The translations under genes were made by a program, and so were the position numbers. Positions 1 to 6,087 of a DNA stretch of 13,989 bases are shown one piece after another; position 1 is the first letter of the stretch; each line of letters opens with the position of its first letter. Below the pieces are notes generated by a model. The model was given only the letters and a program-made list of their open reading frames with translations. It was not told where the DNA came from and made no database searches. The stretch is from assembly GCA_002493515.1 (NCBI GenBank), contig DKYZ01000057.1:3719-17707 (forward strand), read 5' to 3'. This DNA comes from Porphyromonadaceae bacterium UBA7087 (lineage in GTDB: Bacteria > Bacteroidota > Bacteroidia > Bacteroidales > Muribaculaceae).

Positions 1-1
1 C

Positions 2-139
2 CTCAATGTGAAGATCAACGCCGCCGGGCTCAAGGACCGTGAGGCCGCCGAGCGTCTGATTGCACGTGGAGCCGAGATCGAGAAAGAGGCCGCCAAAGCC
101 GAGGAGGAGATACTGGCGATTGTAAACTCCAAGATCTGA
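2..139 (+). CDS. C-terminal end of probable formimidoyltetrahydrofolate cyclodeaminase (partial)
   Basis: Only the last 45 codons are visible, ending at TGA 137-139; the gene runs off the left edge. The segment begins LNVKINAAGLKD and continues as a charged, Ala/Glu-rich helix ending in IVNSKI. This resembles the C-terminus of the cyclodeaminase/cyclohydrolase family (FTCD C-terminal domain), where an N-V-x-I-N-x-x-x-[IL]-K-D stretch precedes a last amphipathic helix. Family members remove ammonia from 5-formimino-tetrahydrofolate to give methenyl-THF, in histidine degradation or one-carbon metabolism. The ROK kinase gene follows after 2 bp, so the two are probably co-transcribed. The assignment rests on a short tail recognised from memory; an unrelated protein with a helical C-terminus is possible. 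Confidence 0.5.
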   Translation, partial: LNVKINAAGLKDREAAERLIARGAEIEKEAAKAEEEILAIVNSKI

Positions 140-141
140 AA

Positions 142-1104
142 ATGAAACAATACGCGATAGGCGTAGACATGGGTGGCACCAACACCGCCTACGCCTTGAT
201 AAGCCGTGACGGCACGGTGGTGGAGAGGGGGTCCCTCCCCACCACCGGTCACATATCGGCCCAGGTATGGGCCGAGAAACTGTGGGAAAGCCTTCGCGAG
301 ATGATAGAGCGCAACGGCGTCGGCGAGGAGATAGAGGGAATCGGTATCGGAGCCCCCTGCGCCAACACCATCACCGGCTGCATCGAGGCAGCCACCGACC
401 TGCCGTGGCCCTCGCCGATTCCCCTTAAGGAGCGCATGGAGCGCCTGTCGGGAATCAGGGTGTCGGTAGCCAACGACGCCAACGCGGCGGCGATGGGGGA
501 GCGCATCTATGGAGCGGCGAAGGGAGTTGACAATTTCATAATGCTCACCCTGGGCACCGGAGTGGGGAGCGGCATCGTGTGCGACGGCAATCTCATATTA
601 GGGAGCCGGAGCTTCGCTGGCGAGCTCGGACACATCTATTTTGAATTTGCCAAGGGACGGCCATGCGGATGCGGCAGGGAAGGATGCCTTCAGACAGTGG
701 CAAGCGCCAAGGGCATAGTCCTTACTGCCCGGAAGATGCTCGAGGAGCGGGACATTCCCTCATCTTTAAGATCTATACCTGTAGCCCAGCTGTCGTCAAA
801 GGATGTGGCGGAGGCGGCGCAGAGGGGCGACCTTCTGGCACGCGAGATCATAGCCTTCACAGGAAGAGCCATAGGGGAGGCCTGCGCCACTTTCGCAGCT
901 TTCAGCGACCCTGAACTGATCGTGTTGTTCGGAGGAGTGGCCAAGGCCGGCAGAATACTTACGGATGCCGCGGAACTGGAGTTCAGGCGCAAGGCGCTCC
1001 ATCTCTATGCCGACAAGGTGAGATTCCGCATATCCGAACTGCCGGATTCCGATGCCGCACTGCTCGGCGCGGCTGCGATGGTGACGACAGTAAGCGGGGA
1101 TTAA
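142..1104 (+). CDS. ROK-family sugar kinase (glucokinase-like)
   Basis: This 320-residue protein has the usual length of a ROK-family cytoplasmic sugar kinase, which phosphorylates a hexose or N-acetylhexosamine with ATP. Seen directly: the N-terminal phosphate-binding motif GVDMGGTNT (residues 7-15); NDANAAAMGE (111-120), whose Asp112 is the expected catalytic base; the ATP-binding stretch LTLGTGVGSGIV (135-146); GELGH (160-164); and a zinc site made of His164 and Cys175, Cys177 and Cys182 in PCGCGREGC. The zinc motif normally reads CxCGxxGCxE, but Gln184 replaces the final Glu, a residue that contacts the sugar in the family, so substrate choice may differ. There is no DNA-binding N-terminus, so it is a kinase rather than a NagC/Mlc-type repressor. 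It starts 2 bp after the upstream stop and lies 28 bp before a fucosidase gene, which suggests a role in glycan-sugar use. The exact sugar cannot be told. Confidence 0.9.
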   Translation: MKQYAIGVDMGGTNTAYALISRDGTVVERGSLPTTGHISAQVWAEKLWESLREMIERNGVGEEIEGIGIGAPCANTITGCIEAATDLPWPSPIPLKERMERLSGIRVSVANDANAAAMGERIYGAAKGVDNFIMLTLGTGVGSGIVCDGNLILGSRSFAGELGHIYFEFAKGRPCGCGREGCLQTVASAKGIVLTARKMLEERDIPSSLRSIPVAQLSSKDVAEAAQRGDLLAREIIAFTGRAIGEACATFAAFSDPELIVLFGGVAKAGRILTDAAELEFRRKALHLYADKVRFRISELPDSDAALLGAAAMVTTVSGD

Positions 1105-1132
1105 CATGGGATAAACCGGATTGCACTAATAT

Positions 1133-2458
1133 ATGAAGACATCTATAATGAGAGCCGCCATGATTGCGGCGGTTATGTCGGGAGCCGGGGCTCCCGCAGT
1201 GATAGGCAACGACACGGTAGCCTATATCCCCACGCAGGAAGTACTGGATTCCAGGAAGGCATTTTCCGACGACAGATTCGGGATATTCATCCACTGGGGA
1301 ATATACAGCATGTTCGGACAGGGGGAGTGGTATCTCAACTACGGGCCACATGCCGATGAATATGCCAAGGCCGCAGGGGGATTCTATCCCGCCAATTTCG
1401 ATGCGGCACAGTGGGTGAGAGACATTAAGGAAAGCGGCGCCAGATACATCTGCATCACCTCACGCCATCATGACGGTTTCTCCATGTTTGACACGGCAGA
1501 AAGCGATTACGACATTGTGGACGCCACTCCGTTCAAACGAGACATTCTAAAGGAACTTGCCGAGGAATGCCAAAAGCAGGGTATCAGCCTGCATTTCTAT
1601 TACTCGCATCTCGACTGGACAAGACCTGACTATCCGAAAGGACGCACCGGCAGGACAACCGGCAGGCCTGAGGGGAAGGAGGACTGGAACTCGTATTACG
1701 GTTTCATGAACCGGCAGCTGAAGGAACTTCTCACCAACTATGGTCCGATAAGGGCTATATGGTTTGACGGATGGTGGGACCACGACGAGGATGCCACGCC
1801 TTTCGACTGGCAACTCGAAGAGCAGTACAGGATGATTCACGACATTCAGCCGGGTTGCCTTGTGGGCAACAATCATCACCAGACTCCGTTTCCCGGTGAA
1901 GACATTCAGATATTCGAAAGAGATCTTCCCGGAGAGAACACCGCCGGACTGTCCGGTCAGGAGATAAGCCGTCTCCCCCTGGAGACATGCAACACCATGA
2001 ACGGGATGTGGGGATATAAGGTGAACGATACAAACTATAAGGATTCAAAGACCTTGATTCGGTATCTCGTGAAGGCAGCCGGCATGGGAGCGAATCTCCT
2101 TATGAACATCGGCCCCCAGCCGGACGGTCAGCTTCCGGAAGCGGCAAGGGATAGGCTCAAGGAGATAGGCGACTGGATGAAGACATATGGAGAGACTATC
2201 TACGCCACGGAAGCCGGGCCTTTCGAAGCAAGAAGCTGGGGCACGTCCACACGTAAAGGGAACAGGCTCTTCCTGCACGTGACGGCCGCCGAATCGGAGG
2301 ACATCCTTATTCCCGGAGACATAAAGATCCGGAAAGCGAAGGATTTCGTGAGCGGCAAGCCTGTGAAATACACCAGGGCCGGAGAATCTACCGTGATACA
2401 CCTCGGAAGGATACCTACGGAAACGGATTACGTGGTGGAACTTGAGATTGCCGATTGA
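1133..2458 (+). CDS. Secreted GH29 alpha-L-fucosidase
   Basis: This 441-residue protein is a glycoside hydrolase family 29 retaining alpha-L-fucosidase, which removes fucose from host or dietary glycans. A signal peptide-like N-terminus (residues 1-25, Ala-rich, no lipobox Cys) suggests export to the periplasm. The (beta/alpha)8 catalytic domain covers about 30-360. Family hallmarks seen are FGIFIHWGIYS (49-59), the fucose-binding HHDGFSMFD (112-120), and IWFDG (209-213), whose Asp212 is the expected nucleophile. The segment LETCNTMNGMWGY (283-295) aligns by eye with the acid/base region, making Glu284 the likely but unproven acid/base. GANLLMNIGPQPDG (319-332) is also typical. A short beta-sandwich follows to the C-terminus. 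The length fits single-module bacterial GH29 enzymes. It sits between the ROK kinase gene and, 3 bp downstream, cutC, as part of one apparent operon. Linkage specificity cannot be read from sequence alone. Confidence 0.93.
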   Translation: MKTSIMRAAMIAAVMSGAGAPAVIGNDTVAYIPTQEVLDSRKAFSDDRFGIFIHWGIYSMFGQGEWYLNYGPHADEYAKAAGGFYPANFDAAQWVRDIKESGARYICITSRHHDGFSMFDTAESDYDIVDATPFKRDILKELAEECQKQGISLHFYYSHLDWTRPDYPKGRTGRTTGRPEGKEDWNSYYGFMNRQLKELLTNYGPIRAIWFDGWWDHDEDATPFDWQLEEQYRMIHDIQPGCLVGNNHHQTPFPGEDIQIFERDLPGENTAGLSGQEISRLPLETCNTMNGMWGYKVNDTNYKDSKTLIRYLVKAAGMGANLLMNIGPQPDGQLPEAARDRLKEIGDWMKTYGETIYATEAGPFEARSWGTSTRKGNRLFLHVTAAESEDILIPGDIKIRKAKDFVSGKPVKYTRAGESTVIHLGRIPTETDYVVELEIAD

Positions 2459-2461
2459 GCC

Positions 2462-3199
2462 ATGGCTGAGATAGAGATATGCTGCGGCGACGTGGAGAGC
2501 CTTATGGCAGCCGCGTCGGGCGGAGCCAGGAGAATCGAGCTTTGTTGCGGATTGTCGGATGGCGGACTCACCCCTTCGCCAGCGACAATCAGGAAAGCCA
2601 GGCAGCTCGGAATCGAGAAAATCAATGTGCTGATACGCGTAAGAGGCGGAGATTTCCTCTATAGCGACGACGAAAAGGAGATAATGCTGGAGGAGGCAAG
2701 GGAGGCATTCGAGAATGGCGCTACGGGAATCGTGGTGGGAGCGTTGCTTCCTGACGGAAAAATAGACAAATCGTTCTGCCGAGAGATGGCAGCGATTGCC
2801 GCAGGCCGCGACATGACATTCCATCGCGCCTTCGACATGTGTTCTGACTGGCCGACAGCCCTGGAGGAAATAATAGGTATGGGATTCACGAGTCTTCTGA
2901 CCTCTGGGCACGCCTCCGACGCCTTTTCCGGCATGCAGACATTGAAAGAAATCAAGCAACGCGCGGCAGACAGGATAACGGTGATGGCCGGATCGGGAAT
3001 CAACAGCGTCAACTGCCGGGAGATACTCGATAAGACCGGCGTGGATGCAATCCACGGAACGGCACGACGGAAAAAGGGGAGCGGGATGCTTTTCCGGCGT
3101 GGAGACGTCAGCATGGGGGCCCGCGATGCGGATGAATATGAGAGAAGCGTGACTGACGCCGAAGAGGTCAGGGCGATAATCAGGAAATGCGGGGATTGA
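2462..3199 (+). CDS. cutC: CutC-family protein (copper homeostasis protein CutC homologue)
   Basis: This 245-residue protein matches the length and motifs of the cytoplasmic CutC family, a TIM-barrel fold. Visible signatures are ARRIELCCGLSDGGLTPS (22-39), VLIRVRGGDFLYS (56-68), MTFHRAFD (118-125), SLLTSGH (144-150), VMAGSGIN (174-181) and IHGTARRK (197-204). The usual [MI]IRPRGGDF motif has Val60 where Pro is common. CutC was named from a copper-tolerance phenotype in Escherichia coli, but its biochemical activity is unsettled, and copper handling should not be assumed here. The ATG lies 3 bp after the fucosidase stop, so the two genes are almost certainly translated from the same mRNA. The next gene begins 19 bp downstream, after an A-rich stretch. 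Confidence 0.93.
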   Translation: MAEIEICCGDVESLMAAASGGARRIELCCGLSDGGLTPSPATIRKARQLGIEKINVLIRVRGGDFLYSDDEKEIMLEEAREAFENGATGIVVGALLPDGKIDKSFCREMAAIAAGRDMTFHRAFDMCSDWPTALEEIIGMGFTSLLTSGHASDAFSGMQTLKEIKQRAADRITVMAGSGINSVNCREILDKTGVDAIHGTARRKKGSGMLFRRGDVSMGARDADEYERSVTDAEEVRAIIRKCGD

Positions 3200-3218
3200 A
3201 AAAAAATAAAAATCATTC

Positions 3219-5885
3219 ATGAGACGAAACGATATAAAGATAAACGATATAAAGATATATGTGGCGGCGCTGCTGATGGCCGGAACGTCGGCAGTGGCGG
3301 CAAGGGACTTCAGACAGAGTTTCCTTGACAGGAAAGCCGCGTCAAACGACAAGAGTGAATTTGAAAAAGTTGATGCCCTGCCCAAGGGAGCCGAGAGGAG
3401 TATGATGGAGTTCCTATATTCCTATCTGTCGCTGCCCGACCTCGCTGACTATCCTGCCGAGTTTTATCTCCGCAATGTTGAGACGTCGCTCAAGGCGCGG
3501 GAGGAGATGCCATGGGGAAAGAGCGTCCCCGAACGTGAGTTCCTGCATTTCGTTTTGCCGGTAAGGGTGAACAACGAGAATCTTGATATGTCGCGGGAGG
3601 TATTTTACGAAGAGCTTAAGGATAGGGTCAAAGGCATGACGATGGAGGAGGCTATTCTGGAGGTGAACCACTGGTGTCATGAAAAGGTGACCTACAAACC
3701 CTCCGACGCCCGGACCTCATCTCCACTGTCTTCCGTAAGCCAGGCGATAGGGCGTTGCGGAGAGGAATCGACATTCGCCGTGGCGGCCTTGCGCAGCGTT
3801 GGCATACCGGCGCGGCAGGTCTATACTCCCCGATGGGCACACACTGACGACAACCATGCCTGGGTAGAGGCCTGGGCAGACGGGAAATGGCACTTCATAG
3901 GTGCGTGCGAGCCGGAGCCGGTGCTCGACCTGGCCTGGTTTAATGCCCCTGCGTCCCGGGGTATGCTTATGAACACAAACGTTTTCGGCGATTATGACGG
4001 TCCGGAGGAGGTGCTCGACAAAAGCCCTCTGATCACGAAAATCAACGTAACCGAAAACTATGCCCCGACATCAACCCTTATGGTAAAGGTGACAGATTCG
4101 GAGGGGCAGCCGGTAAAAGATGCCGGAGTGAACTTCTGCATATATAATTATGCCGAGTATTATCCTGTGGCAAATAAGACCACCGGCCCAGATGGGGTCG
4201 CTTCTCTGCTGGCAGGCAGCGGCGACATGATCATATGGGCAAGCGACGGCAATAAATTCGGCGTAGCCAAGGGAAAGTCGGCGGCAGGAGACACCCTGCT
4301 CCTGACTCTGGACAGGCCGCAAGGTTTTGTAGGAGAGATGGAGTTCAACATCACTCCGCCTCCTGGCGGAACGAATCCACCGTTAGTGACGCAGGCACAG
4401 AGAGAAATCAACAACCGCCGTTTTTCAATGGAGGATTCCATCCGGAACGCGTATACCTCTACATTTGCCGATGAGAAGCGGGCATATGAACTGGCGGAAC
4501 TGCTTGGGGTAAGCCGTGACGAACTTAAGAAGATATTGACGGAATCAAGAGGCAACCACACTGCCATTTCAGGTTATCTTTCGGATTTGACGCCGGAGAA
4601 GAGGCAAGACGCCGTTTCTCTCCTCATGAACGTAAGCGAGAAAGACAGGCGGGACATATCGATGGATGTGGTGGAAGATTGTATTGCAGAATATCCTTAC
4701 GACGGTTCCAACATGACTGATGAGTATGCTGCATTCACCGATAAGTATGTTCTCAATCCCAGAATTGAAAACGAAGGGTTGAGAGCAGACCGCAAATATC
4801 TTCGCGGACTGTTCGGAAAGGAGGAAGCAGGGGAAATCCGACGTAACCCACAGAAGCTTGCAGCCTGGATAGCAGAAAGGGTGAGGGTCACTGATGACGA
4901 GAATCCACAGAATCTCAGAATGTCGGCACAGGGTCTGCTGAGTCATGGACGCGGCAACGAATTGTCAAGAAACATTCTCTATGTCAAGACAGCGAGAAGT
5001 CTCGGGATTCCGGCACGCATAGATCCGGTTACCGGCGTCACACAGTATGCCGGAAAGGAGATGCGCTGGATTGACGTGGACTTCGGAAATGCGGAAAAGG
5101 AAACTGAAGGGGAGTATTCTGAAAAGGGACAGGGCTCCCTCAGGCTTACATACCGGCCCATAGACTATCTTGAGGATCCGAAGTATTACACACATTTCAG
5201 TATCTCGAGGATAGAGAATGGAATGCCAAGGCTTCTTGAGTTTGACGAGACCGCTACAACGGCTGCAAGTTTCACAACCCCTTACTCACTTGCCGCAGGA
5301 GACTATATCCTCACGACAGGAAGAAGGCTGGCCGACGGCAGTGTTCTCGCAAGAACAGTATTCTTCAACATAGAGAATGGAAAGGAGAAGACTGTGCCGA
5401 TGGTGATTCGCGAGGATGAGAGCGCCATCAGCGTGATAGGGAGCCTCAATGCCGAGAATATATATCATGACATCGAGGCAGATGAGGACAAGAGCATCCT
5501 TTCGACCACAGGCAGGGGATATTACGTGGCAGGAATCATATCCCCGGGCCATGAGCCGTCGGCTCACGCCCTAAACGATATCTCAGCCGTAGCCGACAAA
5601 CTTGACGCCACCGGCAGGAAACTGCTGGTATTCTTCGAGAGCGAGGAGGGCGCCTCACGGTTTGAGAGACAGCATTTCGGCAAGTTGCCTGAGAACCTGG
5701 TGTGGGGTATTGATAAAGACGGAGTGACAAAAGAGGAGATAATTAAATCTCTCAATCTTGCATCCGGCGAGAAGCCTCTGTTTGTAATAGCCGATACCTT
5801 CAACCGCATAGTCTTCGTGTCGCAGGGCTATACCATCGGGCTCGGCGAGAAGCTCCTCCAGACACTTGGAAAACTGAAGGAGTAA
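3219..5885 (+). CDS. Secreted transglutaminase-like protein with degenerate second copy and thioredoxin-like tail
   Basis: This 888-residue exported protein begins with a signal peptide-like segment (hydrophobic core about 13-28, ending AVAA). A transglutaminase-like papain-fold domain covers about 140-265: Cys180 in GRCGEES, the GIPAR motif (195-199) and His213 in NHAWVEAW fit the catalytic Cys and His. Where the third residue (Asp) usually lies, the text is FIGACEPEP with Gly228, so Glu231 or another residue may serve. A carboxypeptidase-regulatory/Ig-like beta domain follows (about 280-365). Residues 545-620 look like a second transglutaminase-like unit (ARSLGIPAR, 592-600) with no Cys and no NHAW motif, probably inactive. 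Residues about 765-888 resemble a thioredoxin fold (KLLVFFES, PLFVIADTFNRIVF) without CxxC. The substrate is unknown; proteolytic or peptide-crosslinking activity is possible. Last gene of the cluster, 24 bp before a strong hairpin. An A-rich leader (3200-3218) precedes the ATG. Confidence 0.85.
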   Translation: MRRNDIKINDIKIYVAALLMAGTSAVAARDFRQSFLDRKAASNDKSEFEKVDALPKGAERSMMEFLYSYLSLPDLADYPAEFYLRNVETSLKAREEMPWGKSVPEREFLHFVLPVRVNNENLDMSREVFYEELKDRVKGMTMEEAILEVNHWCHEKVTYKPSDARTSSPLSSVSQAIGRCGEESTFAVAALRSVGIPARQVYTPRWAHTDDNHAWVEAWADGKWHFIGACEPEPVLDLAWFNAPASRGMLMNTNVFGDYDGPEEVLDKSPLITKINVTENYAPTSTLMVKVTDSEGQPVKDAGVNFCIYNYAEYYPVANKTTGPDGVASLLAGSGDMIIWASDGNKFGVAKGKSAAGDTLLLTLDRPQGFVGEMEFNITPPPGGTNPPLVTQAQREINNRRFSMEDSIRNAYTSTFADEKRAYELAELLGVSRDELKKILTESRGNHTAISGYLSDLTPEKRQDAVSLLMNVSEKDRRDISMDVVEDCIAEYPYDGSNMTDEYAAFTDKYVLNPRIENEGLRADRKYLRGLFGKEEAGEIRRNPQKLAAWIAERVRVTDDENPQNLRMSAQGLLSHGRGNELSRNILYVKTARSLGIPARIDPVTGVTQYAGKEMRWIDVDFGNAEKETEGEYSEKGQGSLRLTYRPIDYLEDPKYYTHFSISRIENGMPRLLEFDETATTAASFTTPYSLAAGDYILTTGRRLADGSVLARTVFFNIENGKEKTVPMVIREDESAISVIGSLNAENIYHDIEADEDKSILSTTGRGYYVAGIISPGHEPSAHALNDISAVADKLDATGRKLLVFFESEEGASRFERQHFGKLPENLVWGIDKDGVTKEEIIKSLNLASGEKPLFVIADTFNRIVFVSQGYTIGLGEKLLQTLGKLKE
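3227..3256 (+). repeat. Perfect 15-bp in-frame tandem duplication (two copies)
   Basis: Bases 3227-3241 (AAACGATATAAAGAT) are repeated exactly at 3242-3256. In the reading frame of the transglutaminase gene the two copies encode NDIKI-NDIKI (residues 4-13), immediately before the hydrophobic core of the signal peptide. The duplication keeps the frame and lengthens the n-region of the signal sequence. It looks like a slippage product and could change in copy number between strains. Confidence 0.9.
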
Positions 5886-5909
5886 CACAGACTACAATAT
5901 CCAGGCATA

Positions 5910-5957
5910 CTCCCCGGTCGTAAAAAATGCTTTTTAGCATTTTTTACGACCGGGGAG
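5910..5957 (+). terminator. Perfect 22-bp inverted repeat with TTTT loop; probable terminator of the cluster
   Basis: Left arm 5910-5931 and right arm 5936-5957 are exact reverse complements (22 of 22) around the 4-nt loop TTTT (5932-5935). The outer half of the stem is GC-rich (CTCCCCGGTCGT), and the inner half holds an A6 run matched by a T6 run (5940-5945) next to TGCT/AGCA. It begins 24 bp after the stop of the last cluster gene and precedes the promoter-like region of the next gene, as expected of a transcription terminator. The T-run lies inside the right arm rather than after it, which is unusual for an intrinsic terminator, so a processing or stability hairpin, or another palindrome-type element, remains possible. 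Confidence 0.7.
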
Positions 5958-5981
5958 CTGTCATATTTTGATGATTATAAC

Positions 5982-5989
5982 TATTTTTG
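5982..5989 (+). promoter_or_regulatory. Possible Bacteroidetes -7 promoter element
   Basis: TATTTTTG matches the TAnnTTTG form of the Bacteroidetes primary-sigma -7 element and is followed by CACTACACT. It lies 98 bp before the start of the 1038-residue protein gene and just after the 5910-5957 hairpin. No good TTTG sits 19-21 bp upstream; the closest TTTG (5967-5970) is only 11 bp away. The call therefore rests on the -7 match and position. Transcription would start near 5996-6000 and leave an untranslated leader of about 90 nt. Confidence 0.45.
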
Positions 5990-6017
5990 CACTACACTAT
6001 ACAAAATGACAACCGGT

Positions 6018-6043
6018 GGCGTCCAAGAGCGGACTCTGACGCC
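6018..6043 (+). other. Stem-loop in the 5' leader of the 1038-residue protein gene
   Basis: GGCGTC (6018-6023) pairs with GACGCC (6038-6043), and AGAG (6026-6029) pairs with CTCT (6034-6037) around the loop CGGA, with a 2-nt bulge (CA, 6024-6025). It lies 44 nt before the ATG at 6088, inside the presumed leader. It could affect mRNA stability or translation, but no known riboswitch pattern is recognised and chance folding is possible. Confidence 0.35.
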
Positions 6044-6087
6044 AGCCGAATCAATTCATCTCATTAGAGTCTGCCTGACGATTACAC

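Noticed and set aside
2045..3385. Long open frame on the - strand (446 codons) across the fucosidase end, CutC and the transglutaminase start
   Set aside because: It is antisense to two well-supported genes, its translation is rich in Cys, His, Arg and Ser with no recognisable domain, and it spans three genes. It is a shadow of coding bias.
5910..5957. The palindrome as a transposon end or MITE
   Set aside because: No flanking target-site duplication is visible, there is no second copy in the window, and its location just after a stop codon fits a terminator better.
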